From assembly GCF_019970045.1 (NCBI RefSeq), contig NZ_JAHXYI010000003.1:186001-250000 (forward strand): DNA of 64,000 nt. Reading direction: 5' to 3'. This stretch comes from Chryseobacterium sp. GVT01B. GTDB lineage: Bacteria > Bacteroidota > Bacteroidia > Flavobacteriales > Weeksellaceae. Made by a program: the position numbers and the translations under genes. This document shows positions 40,677 to 50,020 of this stretch, in pieces. How positions within the stretch are numbered: the stretch's first letter is position 1; each line of letters starts with the position of its first letter. The notes beneath the pieces were generated by a model. That model ran no database searches. It was given only the letters and a program-made list of their open reading frames with translations, and was not told the origin of the DNA.

Positions 40677-41759
40677 TTAATCTTCAGTAACCACAGTTTC
40701 CCGTTCGCCATCTTCTTTCTTTCCTTCCTCTATCATGATTTCGGCTTCTGCTTTCTCTTCGGAAGTCGCTGTTTCAATCAATTCTTCCTGTTCATTGTTG
40801 TGATGATCTATGAAAAACTCGCAGTATACCGGAAGGTGGTCTGAACCAAAATTTTCCAATGTCTTCAGCTGCTTAATAAAAATATCTTCACTGTGAAACA
40901 TCAGATCAATAGGAAACCTTAAAAGACGGTATTTCGCATGGAAGGTAGAAACAAAAGAATGTCCGATCCTGGGATCTATCAGATGACTTGTTTTTCTGAA
41001 AAGGACAGATGATCTTGACCATGCAACATTATTGAAGTCTCCCACTACAATAACAGGTTTTTTAATATCCTTTACACGTTTGGCAGTACTTAAAAGATCA
41101 CCGTCTCTTTCCTTCGATGTTTCCTCTTCCGTAGGACTTGGTGGCGGTGGATGAACCCCGAAGAAAACAAAAGAAAAACCATCAGCAGTTTTCATATGTA
41201 CCTCAATACTCGGAATATCATCAGCTACAAAATAATGAGTCTTTGCTTCTTTGATTTCAACTCTGGAATAGAAATGCATTCCGTAGGTGTTTTCAAGAGT
41301 CACTTTATGCTGGAAGCCATATTCTTTTTCTAAAGGTATCATTGCTTTTTCCCAATCCCCATTGCTTTCCATAGTCATGAAAAAATCAGGGTTATGCTTT
41401 TTAACAAGCCTGATGAATTTCTCATATTCTTTATTGAACTGATAAACATTGGCAGAAATAAAATGCAGTTTATCGGAAGATTTGTGGCGTTGTCTGTGTT
41501 TTTTTACAGGATAAAAACGGGTGTATTTGATAAGGGTGTGGCTGTGATGAACAAACAAAACCAGCAGAAGTACCTGATAATACCATAAATATTCTTTAGA
41601 ATCAGTAAAAAAACCTAATAGAAAAGTGAAAAATATAAGGTAAGTAACCTGTATTTTAGCAAATTCCGGAACCCTGAATACCCAGTGAGAATGCTGAATT
41701 TTTGGCAGTATTGTCATGACCAGAAGAAGTATGGCCAAAGTCAGATAGATAATCCACAT
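40677..41759 (-). CDS. Endonuclease/exonuclease/phosphatase family membrane protein
   Basis: This 360-residue protein has two or three N-terminal transmembrane helices (about 1-85), then an EEP catalytic domain. HFISANVYQFN carries the first Asn, TMESNGDWE the catalytic Glu, VVGDFNNVAWS the Asp/Asn pair, and GSDHLPVYCEF the final Asp-His. Substrates in the family range from nucleic acids to phospholipids, and the membrane anchor hints at lipids. The tail (about 325-360) is unusually acidic and Glu-rich. Confidence 0.85.
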   Translation of the reverse strand: MWIIYLTLAILLLVMTILPKIQHSHWVFRVPEFAKIQVTYLIFFTFLLGFFTDSKEYLWYYQVLLLVLFVHHSHTLIKYTRFYPVKKHRQRHKSSDKLHFISANVYQFNKEYEKFIRLVKKHNPDFFMTMESNGDWEKAMIPLEKEYGFQHKVTLENTYGMHFYSRVEIKEAKTHYFVADDIPSIEVHMKTADGFSFVFFGVHPPPPSPTEEETSKERDGDLLSTAKRVKDIKKPVIVVGDFNNVAWSRSSVLFRKTSHLIDPRIGHSFVSTFHAKYRLLRFPIDLMFHSEDIFIKQLKTLENFGSDHLPVYCEFFIDHHNNEQEELIETATSEEKAEAEIMIEEGKKEDGERETVVTED

Positions 41760-41869
41760 ATAAAAAGCTCTGAAATAATTTTGACCACAATTTAAGGAAA
41801 ATGAATTTTAAAATTTGTTAATCAATTTAAATTTTATTTTATCTATTTTTAAATATCTAAATCTATACT

Positions 41870-42310
41870 ATGAATAAAATAATTGTATTTCTTGTTCTTA
41901 TAAGTATTTCAAGCTTCGGTCAGCAGAATAAAGATATTGAAAAACCTATCCGTAACCTGTTCCTTGGCATGAAAAATGCAGATTCTGAGCTGGTAAAATC
42001 AGCTTTTGCAGAGAATGCAATGCTGCAGACCATTACTAAAGATGGGACTGTGAAAAGTGACAGCATACAGGATTTCGTTGCTTCGGTTTCAAAATTTACA
42101 AAAGGAGATCTGGATGAAAGAATCATAGTAGAAGCTGTTCATACAGACGGAAATCTGGCAAGTGTATTTACTCCTTATTCTTTTTATTTAAAAGGAAAAT
42201 TATCACATTGCGGTGCTAATAGCTTTCAGCTGGTAAAGCAGAATAATGAATGGAAAATCCAGTATATTATTGACACAAGAAGAAAGGATAACTGTAAAGA
42301 AATACAATAA
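41870..42310 (+). CDS. Secreted SnoaL/NTF2-like protein
   Basis: This 146-residue protein has a signal peptide (MNKIIVFLVLISISSFGQ) and a compact cone-shaped NTF2-like domain: DIEKPIRNLFLGMKNADSE at the start and NEWKIQYIIDTRRKD at the end. These folds bind small ligands or are enzymatic; no active-site pattern is obvious. The VOC-family gene follows 33 nt downstream. Confidence 0.8.
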   Translation: MNKIIVFLVLISISSFGQQNKDIEKPIRNLFLGMKNADSELVKSAFAENAMLQTITKDGTVKSDSIQDFVASVSKFTKGDLDERIIVEAVHTDGNLASVFTPYSFYLKGKLSHCGANSFQLVKQNNEWKIQYIIDTRRKDNCKEIQ

Positions 42311-42343
42311 TAAAGTTCAATTGAAAATTAGTTTAAAAATAAA

Positions 42344-42721
42344 ATGAAGATTCACCATATTGCAATCATATGTTCAGATTACGCCGTTTCAAAGAAATTT
42401 TATACAGAAATTTTAGATCTGAATATCATCCGGGAAGTATATCGCGAAGAAAGACAGTCTTATAAACTTGATCTGGCTATCGGGGATCATTATGTGATTG
42501 AGTTGTTTTCTTTTCCCAATCCTCCACAACGGTCGTCACGACCTGAAGCATGTGGTTTAAGACATCTTGCTTTTTCAGTAGAAAATGTTACAGAAAAAAG
42601 AAATGAGCTAATCGGAAAAGGATTGAATTGCGAAGAAATCCGCATAGACGAATTCACCGGAAAAGAGTTTTTCTTTACCCAGGATCCCGATCAACTGCCG
42701 TTAGAGTTTTATGAAATGTAA
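42344..42721 (+). CDS. VOC-family (glyoxalase/bleomycin-resistance fold) protein, YaeR-like
   Basis: This 125-residue protein has paired beta-alpha-beta modules. HHIAIICSDYAVSKKFY supplies the first His, YVIELFSFPNPP a Glu, LRHLAFSVEN the second His, and QLPLEFYEM the last Glu, a full metal-binding set. It closely resembles YaeR/SMU1112c glyoxalase-like proteins. The substrate is unknown. Confidence 0.88.
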   Translation: MKIHHIAIICSDYAVSKKFYTEILDLNIIREVYREERQSYKLDLAIGDHYVIELFSFPNPPQRSSRPEACGLRHLAFSVENVTEKRNELIGKGLNCEEIRIDEFTGKEFFFTQDPDQLPLEFYEM

Positions 42722-42724
42722 AAA

Positions 42725-43108
42725 TTAGTGGGCGTAGCCTGCAAAGAAACTTACTGCCATAATCGCTAAAACAATAGAAGAAATGACTACATATACGTAG
42801 TCTTTTTCTTTTAAATACCCTATTAAAGCGAAAACAATCCTCATCAAAGGCGTGAAGATCAACAGAAGAATTCCCAGCTGAATAATAGCCATTCCTTCTC
42901 CTTTACACAGAGAATCCCAGAAATGTCCCCATACTTTTTCAGAAGAAGTACCTACTACAAGGCTTGTATATTTTTCAGGCATTTTAAAGCCCTCAAAAAA
43001 TAACTTGATAAAACCAATCAGAGAGGTTGCCACAGAAAGAATAACACCCAGTCTCAGAAGGTTTCCTACGGAGCGGTTCAGATCTACATCTGTAAAATTC
43101 TTTCTCAT
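42725..43108 (-). CDS. DUF1634 family membrane protein
   Basis: This 127-residue protein has three transmembrane helices and the DUF1634 pattern NLLRLGVILSVATSLIGF, then QLGILLLIFTPLMRI. DUF1634 genes commonly pair with TauE/SafE transporters, and here the ATG abuts the upstream TauE/SafE gene's stop. The two probably form one transport unit. Confidence 0.9.
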   Translation of the reverse strand: MRKNFTDVDLNRSVGNLLRLGVILSVATSLIGFIKLFFEGFKMPEKYTSLVVGTSSEKVWGHFWDSLCKGEGMAIIQLGILLLIFTPLMRIVFALIGYLKEKDYVYVVISSIVLAIMAVSFFAGYAH

Positions 43109-43938
43109 TATCTGAAACTTTTGTTGATACCGTTATACATCATGTAAATTGACAGAATGGTAATTACAATGGCAAAAAATACTTTTAATTTTTTGGTTTT
43201 TGATACCATCAGCGTTTTTGAGCCGATAAAACTTCCGATAACAACTCCAATTAAAACCGGAGCCACAATCACAGGAATAATTTCTCCTCTCTGGAAATAG
43301 ATCAGTGCACTGGCTACAGCCGTTACCCCAATCATAAAGTTACTCGTTGTTGTAGATACCTTGAAAGGCAGTTTCATCATATTGTCCATTGCCAATACCT
43401 TCAATGCTCCGGAACCTATTCCTAAAAGTCCGGACATTGCACCTGCAAACATCATCATCAAAAATCCAGGAACTGTATTTCTGGCAGAATAGCTTTTCAA
43501 TACTCCTTTATCAGGGAATGTTCCGTATAATTTCAGCTTCTCTTCCAGACTTCCTTTTACCAAAGGTTCCTGATGATCAGGTTTACCCTTAAGGTTTAAA
43601 ATAACTGTTAAAAGAAGAATACTAGCGAAAATAATTCCGATCGTATTTGGGTTAAGCATCCCAGAAACCAAGGCACCTACAATAGCTCCTGCTGTGGTGG
43701 CAATTTCGAGAAACATCCCGATTCTCATATTGGTAAAGCCTTCTTTAACGAAAGCTACGGCCGCACCGGAAGAGGTCCCGATCACAGAAATGAGTGAAGC
43801 ACCGATAGCATAATGCATTGGAACGCCGAATCCCAGCGTTAATAAAGGAATGATAATAACTCCTCCTCCTAAACCCGTAAGTGAACCTAAAAGACCAGCG
43901 GAAATTGCGCCAAGGAAGAGTATGATGATTTCTGACAT
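43108..43938 (-). CDS. TauE/SafE family sulfite/anion exporter
   Basis: This 276-residue protein has about eight transmembrane helices and two family repeats: LLGSLTGLGGGVIIIPLLTL and MSGLLGIGSGALKVLAM. TauE/SafE proteins export sulfite, sulfoacetate or related organosulfur anions. The substrate here is unproven. The start lies 16 nt from a -7-like TATATTTG on the minus strand. Confidence 0.92.
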   Translation of the reverse strand: MSEIIILFLGAISAGLLGSLTGLGGGVIIIPLLTLGFGVPMHYAIGASLISVIGTSSGAAVAFVKEGFTNMRIGMFLEIATTAGAIVGALVSGMLNPNTIGIIFASILLLTVILNLKGKPDHQEPLVKGSLEEKLKLYGTFPDKGVLKSYSARNTVPGFLMMMFAGAMSGLLGIGSGALKVLAMDNMMKLPFKVSTTTSNFMIGVTAVASALIYFQRGEIIPVIVAPVLIGVVIGSFIGSKTLMVSKTKKLKVFFAIVITILSIYMMYNGINKSFR

Positions 43939-43954
43939 ACTACAAATAATGTTA

Positions 43955-43962
43955 CAAATATA
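43955..43962 (-). promoter_or_regulatory. -7 promoter element for TauE/SafE-DUF1634
   Basis: TATATTTG on the minus strand matches TAnnTTTG and ends 16 nt before the start codon. Confidence 0.4.
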
Positions 43963-43988
43963 AAATTATTGTAGTAGTCTGCCAAACA

Positions 43989-44018
43989 TTTGAAAAAGAT
44001 AAATTTAACGTATTTTTG
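43989..44018 (+). promoter_or_regulatory. Consensus promoter for the DUF1543 gene
   Basis: TTTG (43989-43992), 18 nt, then TATTTTTG (44011-44018) is a close match to the Bacteroidota promoter consensus. The first in-frame ATG of the gene is only 5 nt downstream. Confidence 0.65.
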
Positions 44019-44023
44019 CATGC

Positions 44024-44587
44024 ATGAAAAATGTAATGAAATTATTTTATGTTATCCTTGGGGCAACTCCTAAAGGAAGAAATATTGAGCAGCACGATGT
44101 TTTCTTCGGAATAGCAGAGAATCTGAAAGATTTGATTCCGGATATGAAAGAGTTTTGGAAGGAAGCAGAAGGTAAAATTCATCTGGATTGTTATCAGGAA
44201 GTTAAATTTGCTGACGGCTATGAAGTGGAAATTGTAGAGAAAGGAGAGAAGTCATCAGAAAATCAGTTGTTTTTCCTTAATCTCGGAGGTTATAAGCCGG
44301 GTTTCTTTGAAGAATTCCATGAGCAGCACTTAATGGTGGGACAGTCTATGGGAGAGATTGTAAAAAGAGCAAAAGCTACCGAATTTTATCAGACCATGGG
44401 ATTTGAAGGCGCTGTAAGCCATATTGATGATAAGCATGGGGTAGATATTGATGATATTTTCAATGTGAGCGATATTCTTCCTGCCAGTATGAAAGAAAAA
44501 TATTCTATCGTTCTTAAAAAATCTGATGCAGAAAATCAGGAAAACCCGATGGGACTTGGGTATTTAAAAATCGATAAAATTCAATAA
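44024..44587 (+). CDS. DUF1543 domain protein
   Basis: This protein is 187 residues from ATG 44024. A start at 44036 (MKLFYVILGATPKGRN) fits the family N-terminus better and would leave room for a short leader after the promoter. Two similar halves are visible: QHDVFFGIA at about 20-28, and VDIDDIFNV in the second half. DUF1543 has no established function. A purK gene follows 25 nt after the stop. Confidence 0.85.
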   Translation: MKNVMKLFYVILGATPKGRNIEQHDVFFGIAENLKDLIPDMKEFWKEAEGKIHLDCYQEVKFADGYEVEIVEKGEKSSENQLFFLNLGGYKPGFFEEFHEQHLMVGQSMGEIVKRAKATEFYQTMGFEGAVSHIDDKHGVDIDDIFNVSDILPASMKEKYSIVLKKSDAENQENPMGLGYLKIDKIQ

Positions 44588-44612
44588 GAAGTAAATCTAA
44601 TAAAAATAAAAA

Positions 44613-45725
44613 ATGAAAATAGGAATTCTGGGAGGCGGACAACTGGGAAGAATGCTGATACAAAGTGCATTGAAGTATGATGATGAGTTTTATACTCTGG
44701 ATCCGGCTTCTGATGCACCATGTCATAATATCTCGCATTTTACACAGGGAAATTTTAATGATTATAACACGGTTCTGAACTTCGGTAAAGACAAAGATGT
44801 TGTAACCATTGAAATAGAACATGTAAATGCCGATGCATTGGCAGAACTTGAAAAACAAGGAATAAAAGTTGTTCCTAATGCCAGTATCATCAAAACGATC
44901 CAGCAAAAGATCCTTCAGAAAGAATTTTATAAGACACATGACATCCCAAGCCCGGAATTTCAGGTAGTATGGAACAGTGATGAGAAAATTATCATGCCAT
45001 TGCCATTTGTTCAGAAAATGAACACCGGCGGATATGATGGAAAAGGAGTACAGGTGATCAAAACGGAGGAAGACTATCAACATCTATGGACAGAAGCTTC
45101 TGTTATAGAAAGTCTTGTAGATATTGAAAAAGAGCTTTCCGTTATTGTAGCAAGAAATGAAAAAGGAGAAACCAATATTTTCCCGGTAACGGAAATGGTT
45201 GCCGATCCAAAGCTGAATCTGTTGGATTTCAATGTATGTCCGGTTCTTCTGACAGAAGATGTTCAGAATCAGATTGATTCCATTACAGAGAAATTCCTGA
45301 ATGCAGTGAACTCTCCGGGATTGTTTGCTATTGAATTGTTCCTTGACAAAGAAGGGAAAATATGGGTGAATGAAACCGCACCAAGACTTCACAATTCAGG
45401 CCACCAGAGCCAGGAAGGAAATACAAATTCACAGTTTGAGCAGATGTACCGTGTGGTAAAAAACTTGCCTTTAGCTGATACTGACGCCATCACTTACAGC
45501 GGAATGCTGAATCTTGTTGGAGCAGAAGGATATGCCGGAAAAGTAGTTTATGAAGGAATGGAAGATGTTCTTAAGTTACCTGAAACGTACATCCATTTAT
45601 ACGGGAAAACCGAAACCAAACCAGGAAGAAAAATGGGACACATCAATGTTCTTGCAGATTCCAGAGAAGAGCTGATGGAAAAGCTTGTACAGGTAAAAGG
45701 AATGGTAAGAGTGATTTCTGAGTAA
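44613..45725 (+). CDS. purK: N5-carboxyaminoimidazole ribonucleotide synthase
   Basis: This 370-residue ATP-grasp enzyme begins KIGILGGGQLGRMLIQSA with the Gly-rich loop. It contains VQKMNTGGYDGKGVQVI for ATP binding and NETAPRLHNSGHQS for substrate and metal binding. It converts AIR, ATP and bicarbonate to N5-CAIR in purine synthesis; its partner purE is at 50.0 kb, not adjacent. It is followed by a strong terminator. Confidence 0.96.
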   Translation: MKIGILGGGQLGRMLIQSALKYDDEFYTLDPASDAPCHNISHFTQGNFNDYNTVLNFGKDKDVVTIEIEHVNADALAELEKQGIKVVPNASIIKTIQQKILQKEFYKTHDIPSPEFQVVWNSDEKIIMPLPFVQKMNTGGYDGKGVQVIKTEEDYQHLWTEASVIESLVDIEKELSVIVARNEKGETNIFPVTEMVADPKLNLLDFNVCPVLLTEDVQNQIDSITEKFLNAVNSPGLFAIELFLDKEGKIWVNETAPRLHNSGHQSQEGNTNSQFEQMYRVVKNLPLADTDAITYSGMLNLVGAEGYAGKVVYEGMEDVLKLPETYIHLYGKTETKPGRKMGHINVLADSREELMEKLVQVKGMVRVISE

Positions 45726-45743
45726 AACCATTAAAAAAATAAC

Positions 45744-45779
45744 AAAAGAGAGCTGTTTAAGACAAAACAGCTCTCTTTT
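45744..45779 (+). terminator. Terminator after purK
   Basis: A perfect 15-bp stem AAAAGAGAGCTGTTT/AAACAGCTCTCTTTT with a 6-nt loop lies about 20 nt after the stop. Confidence 0.85.
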
Positions 45780-45792
45780 GTTATTTAATTAT

Positions 45793-45927
45793 TCAATAGG
45801 AACGGGCTTCAGCCCGTTTATCAATGATTATAAATTCAATTGGCTTTAGCCAAAACTTAATTTAGATTTCGGCTAAAGCCAAAGGTATTCATCTTGTTTA
45901 TATCGGGCTAAAGCCCGATCCTATTGA
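45793..45927. repeat. Composite palindromic repeat with 9-bp terminal inverted repeats
   Basis: The element is bounded by TCAATAGGA (45793-45801) and TCCTATTGA (45919-45927). Inside are four palindromes: GGGCTTCAGCCC, TTGGCTTTAGCCAA, a ggctaaagcc copy, and GGGCTAAAGCCC. A half copy is at 13539-13604 and a single-palindrome copy at 40645-40676. There is no coding sequence, so it looks like a REP/BIME- or MITE-like mobile palindrome. Confidence 0.7.
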
Positions 45928-46014
45928 TGACTCAAATTGATTGATAATTTTAATAAAAAAATGATTATTCAGAAATAGATAACTTCCACCATCCCTCTTC
46001 CAGCTTCAATCCTC

Positions 46015-48138
46015 TTATTTAAAAATCTTCTGAATCACATTTCCAATCTCCACAAAATCTCCGTGATTTCCTACAGAACGTATTTCAGGACTGTTTTTAT
46101 CATATTCTGAGAAAGGGAAGATCAGGAGGTAATTATTGTCTTTCAGATTCCTGTTCAGCAGTTCAGGGATGAGTCTCATTCTTGGAATATAGGACTTCAT
46201 GCCTCGTTTTGCCATCAAAATAATCAAGGCTTCATCATCTTTCAGCTGGGCAGCGGTTCTTTCACCATCCTGCCATGTGCTCATAATGATAAACTCTGCT
46301 TCTATACTGGCCTTCTTCATGATTTTCTGCAGAATATCAATGATGTTTTCAGGAGCATAAAAAACAACTGTAGCCCCGGAGTTTCTGGCAATATTCCAAA
46401 CTCTAAGCAATGCATGGAAGAATCCGGCATCCTTATCTGCATTCTCAGGAATCATCACTGCATATTTTTTTATCGTGGAAAGTGGTTGTGCAGCATGATA
46501 TACCAGTACATTTACATCGTCATTCTGAAGATAGCCATTGTAAAGATTATAGACAAAAGATGGGGAGAATCCTTTTTCATCCTCCAATCCAATGATAAGA
46601 TCTGTAATTTTCTGTTCTTTAATAACATTATTGACTCCATTGACGACGTCATTGTCATATCTTTTTAGGGCCTGTAACTTCACATCTGCCGCCGCTGCCG
46701 CATCTGCCGCCTGGTGAAGAAGTTTTTCAGCATTCTTTACCGAAGACTCATTTTTATCTTCATTGATAACGTTTAAAGCAAATAAATCTTCTGTATTGGA
46801 GTGGGCTTTGATCAGAATTCCCAGATTCACCATTCGCTCAACAGTTGCCTCATGGTTGATGGCCAAAAGAATACTTTCTTCTTCATGGGTATTCCCCGAA
46901 ACAGTATCTTCATTATCACTTTCAGCAATTTTCTGAGCACTTGCCATGGAAATAAAGGAGGAGATGGTACATGAAATCAGGATCAGCAGAATACTTCCGT
47001 TCAGTACGTGTTCATTTAATAATCTTACAGGTTCTCCGGTTTCGGTTTCAGAAAGGATGATGTTGTATCCTACCATTACTGAAGCTAATGTAGCTGCTGC
47101 AGAGGCAGAACTTAGCCCAAATATGAGTTTTCCCTCCTCTTTGGTCAACCTGAATGTTTTCTGAGTCGCTACGGCAGAAAGGTATTTCCCTCCGATAGAA
47201 GCTACCAGCATAATTCCGGCTACTTCCAGCGTTTCCCAGCTTTTAAAGAAAACTTTGAAATCAATCAGCATTCCGACACTGATCAGGAAGAATGGAATAA
47301 AGATGGCATTTCCCACAAATTCAACCCTGTTCATCAAAGAAGAAGTATGAGGAATAAGTCTGTTCAAAGCCAATCCGGCAAAGAATGCTCCTATAATAGC
47401 TTCTACACCAGCCAGCTCCGCAAGCATTGCTGCCAGATAAATCATCACCAATACAAAAATATATTGTGAGATTTTATCATCCACCCTTTTGAAAAACCAA
47501 CGTCCTATAATCGGGAATACAATGAGCACAATCAAAGCAAAAACAATGAAAGAAACGGATAATTTAACCCAAAATTCTGTTCCCACATCTCCCTGCGACA
47601 TTCCCACAATCACGGCAAGTACCAATAAGGCGAGGATGTCGGTAATCATTGTACCTCCAACGGTAATATTGACCGCTTTATTTTTTGCAATTCCCAACTT
47701 GCTCACTAATGGGTAAGCAATAAGCGTATGGGATGAAAAAAGACTGGCAAACAGAATGGAAGTCAGCATGGAAAAGTGTAAAATATAATACCCTCCCAGA
47801 TATCCCAATACAAAAGGAACTGTAAAGGTATAGATACCAAAGGTGAGACTTTTCCATTTATTCTTTTTAAAATCACCCATATCAATCTCCAGACCTGCCA
47901 GAAACATGATATAAAGCAATCCGGTAGTTCCCGTCACAACAATGCTGCTGTCTCTGGATAATACATTGAATCCGTTCGGACCAATGATGGCTCCGGCGAT
48001 GATAAGTCCCAAAAGATGGGGAACTTTAATTTTATTCAATAGCAATGGGGCTGCCAGAATGATAACCAGTACCAACAGGAACTTCAGTACCGGATCTTCT
48101 ATAGGAAGACTCAGGTTGTGTATACTCAGTAAAATCAT
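46015..48138 (-). CDS. Kef-type cation:proton antiporter (CPA2)
   Basis: This 707-residue protein has an N-terminal transporter domain of about 12 helices (about 15-400), including the glycine-rich GLIIAGAIIGPNGF and AELAGVEAIIGAFFAGLALN. A C-terminal cytoplasmic region (about 420-707) looks like tandem UspA/stress-protein-like domains. It likely exchanges Na+ or K+ for H+. A lipoprotein gene lies upstream with a 6-nt gap on the same strand. Confidence 0.9.
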   Translation of the reverse strand: MILLSIHNLSLPIEDPVLKFLLVLVIILAAPLLLNKIKVPHLLGLIIAGAIIGPNGFNVLSRDSSIVVTGTTGLLYIMFLAGLEIDMGDFKKNKWKSLTFGIYTFTVPFVLGYLGGYYILHFSMLTSILFASLFSSHTLIAYPLVSKLGIAKNKAVNITVGGTMITDILALLVLAVIVGMSQGDVGTEFWVKLSVSFIVFALIVLIVFPIIGRWFFKRVDDKISQYIFVLVMIYLAAMLAELAGVEAIIGAFFAGLALNRLIPHTSSLMNRVEFVGNAIFIPFFLISVGMLIDFKVFFKSWETLEVAGIMLVASIGGKYLSAVATQKTFRLTKEEGKLIFGLSSASAAATLASVMVGYNIILSETETGEPVRLLNEHVLNGSILLILISCTISSFISMASAQKIAESDNEDTVSGNTHEEESILLAINHEATVERMVNLGILIKAHSNTEDLFALNVINEDKNESSVKNAEKLLHQAADAAAAADVKLQALKRYDNDVVNGVNNVIKEQKITDLIIGLEDEKGFSPSFVYNLYNGYLQNDDVNVLVYHAAQPLSTIKKYAVMIPENADKDAGFFHALLRVWNIARNSGATVVFYAPENIIDILQKIMKKASIEAEFIIMSTWQDGERTAAQLKDDEALIILMAKRGMKSYIPRMRLIPELLNRNLKDNNYLLIFPFSEYDKNSPEIRSVGNHGDFVEIGNVIQKIFK

Positions 48139-48144
48139 AAGTGT

Positions 48145-48711
48145 TTATTTTGTGGAACGTACTAATTCAACAGAGAACTTGGCGGTACAGCCATCGGAAG
48201 TGATGGTTCTGGTACCTTTGATCTTGTTGTCCGAAATATCATTAAGAAGAACGCTCATTTCTACATTCTTTTTGGCCGTAGAATTGGTTTTGAAAGATAG
48301 TCTGATCTCATTGTTTTCAAACTTGCCTGTGTATAACCTTACCAGATTATTGTTATTGATGATTTTGGTAATAGGCTGGGTAGAATCGTTATCAAACTCC
48401 CAGATGTCAGTACGCTGGTCGCCCACTGCATATTCACTGCAGTTAGACTCTGTACAGATGACCTTTCCGTTCCATGGACCGGAAATTTCCGCGGGCCATG
48501 AAGAAGTAATAACCACGGAGTCTTTTTTGGCAAAAATACTGTCCCTCATTTTCAGGAGCGACTGATATTCGGATTCTTTCTTCGCGAATACCTTTTCTTT
48601 TTCTAATAATTGTTTTTCTCTGTCTGTCAGGTTTTTCTCTTTTTCTTTATAATCACAGCTTACAAGAAGAAAAGAGGAGACCAGAAATAAAAAAAATGTG
48701 TTTTTCAGCAT
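48145..48711 (-). CDS. Coiled-coil lipoprotein of unknown function
   Basis: This 188-residue protein has a lipobox LVSC (C19), a charged helical segment with heptad character (about 22-60, REKQLLEKEKVFAKKESEY), and a beta-rich C-terminal domain with VICTESNCSEYAVGDQRTD and two further cysteines. It probably shares a transcript with the antiporter gene. I do not recognise the C-terminal domain. Confidence 0.7.
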   Translation of the reverse strand: MLKNTFFLFLVSSFLLVSCDYKEKEKNLTDREKQLLEKEKVFAKKESEYQSLLKMRDSIFAKKDSVVITSSWPAEISGPWNGKVICTESNCSEYAVGDQRTDIWEFDNDSTQPITKIINNNNLVRLYTGKFENNEIRLSFKTNSTAKKNVEMSVLLNDISDNKIKGTRTITSDGCTAKFSVELVRSTK

Positions 48712-48854
48712 ATTGTATGGGTTGGAATATACAATATAGGGAAAATGAAGGAAATATAAAAACGCGTCTGAAACAGATCTGATTTTTATTGTATTTAATA
48801 AGTTAAAAAACAGTTGTATAGATCTGGTGGAATTATTGATATTATTTTTCCGCC

Positions 48855-49763
48855 TTAAGATTCGATCTTTTGTTTTTTAAACATTGCCGGATTGTAATTA
48901 ATAACAAAAACCCCTACAATAATCAAAACCGCTGCAATGATGAATTTGGCAGAAATTTTTTCATCAAGAATCAACCAGCTTAAAAAAATAGAGATTACCG
49001 TATTGATATAAGCCAGTATGGATACCTGAACAGGAGAGACTTTGGTAAGGGCATAGTGAAATGCAAAAAAAGCGGCTACAGAACCAAAGATTGACAGATA
49101 AAGCATGGCAGAGATACTTTGTAAACTCCAGTTTCCGAAGTTGTAATCGTCTGAAAATAAAAAGGCAAAAATAATCTGAATAATACCTGCAAATAAAAAT
49201 TGATAAAATAAGTTCAGGGAAATATTACCGCTGTGAAGGTTTAATTTTTTGGTGAAAATAGTTCCTGAGGCCCAGCCTGCAATGGCAATGAATAAGAAGA
49301 GAATTCCAAGCGCGTAATCCGGATTTTTTAAATCATTAATACCATCCCAGAAAATAAACAGAATTCCGCTGAAACAGAGAACAACTCCTGCAAAAGCCCG
49401 CCAGTTGAATTTCTGAAGTCCTAAAGCCAAACTTCCGAAAAAAACAAGGATAGGAGAGCAGGCACTGATGAGTGAAGTGAGACTGCTTGTAACTTCCTCT
49501 TCCGCTACTGTAGTCATTCCGTTCGCAATTACCAGCATGAGTAAAGAGAAGATAAACTGGTATTTCAGGTTGGTCCAGCCGATCCATTTAAATTCTTTTC
49601 TATAGGTAAGAATAAGAAACATAATAATGGCCGCAAGAAATTGGCGTATTCCTGCTACAAACCATGCGGGAATAGTCTCTACCGCAACCCTTATTGATAA
49701 AAAGGTAGTACCCCAGACAATAGCAACGGTACATACAGCCAGTGTAAGTTTATAATCTTTCAA
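48855..49763 (-). CDS. EamA family drug/metabolite transporter
   Basis: This 302-residue protein has ten transmembrane helices in two EamA repeats. The N-terminal signature is VAIVWGTTFLSIRVAVETIPAW (quoted in part), and the second half includes GSVAAFFAFHYALTKVSPVQ. It probably exports a small metabolite; the substrate is unknown. A -7-like TATATTTG lies 20 nt upstream of the start on the minus strand. Confidence 0.9.
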   Translation of the reverse strand: MKDYKLTLAVCTVAIVWGTTFLSIRVAVETIPAWFVAGIRQFLAAIIMFLILTYRKEFKWIGWTNLKYQFIFSLLMLVIANGMTTVAEEEVTSSLTSLISACSPILVFFGSLALGLQKFNWRAFAGVVLCFSGILFIFWDGINDLKNPDYALGILFLFIAIAGWASGTIFTKKLNLHSGNISLNLFYQFLFAGIIQIIFAFLFSDDYNFGNWSLQSISAMLYLSIFGSVAAFFAFHYALTKVSPVQVSILAYINTVISIFLSWLILDEKISAKFIIAAVLIIVGVFVINYNPAMFKKQKIES

Positions 49764-50020
49764 AATTTAAAGTGGTGTAACAACAAATATATCTATTTTA
49801 ACTGGAATTGTTATGGATACAGATGCTGTAATTTATAAGAGTACAGATGAAAATTCTGAGCCAAAAAGATCTTTATAAATTCTTTACATTTTAAATGCAA
49901 GATCTATTGAAAGATTAAATTATTTTAGGAATTATAATCATAAATCGTTTCCCGGATTTTTTGTAGTTTTTCATCTTTACATTTTTATTTTTTATCTTTG
50001 AGCATCTAATAAAATTGAAG

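Noticed and set aside
44514..45083. 189-codon open frame on the minus strand inside purK
   Set aside because: It lies antisense to a well-conserved purK and its translation looks like reversed coding sequence with no domain.
45793..45927. Insertion sequence
   Set aside because: Terminal inverted repeats exist but no transposase is inside or nearby; called as a non-coding palindromic repeat.
47942..48565. 207-codon plus-strand frame across the antiporter and lipoprotein genes
   Set aside because: It spans two real minus-strand genes and has no family features; shadow frame.
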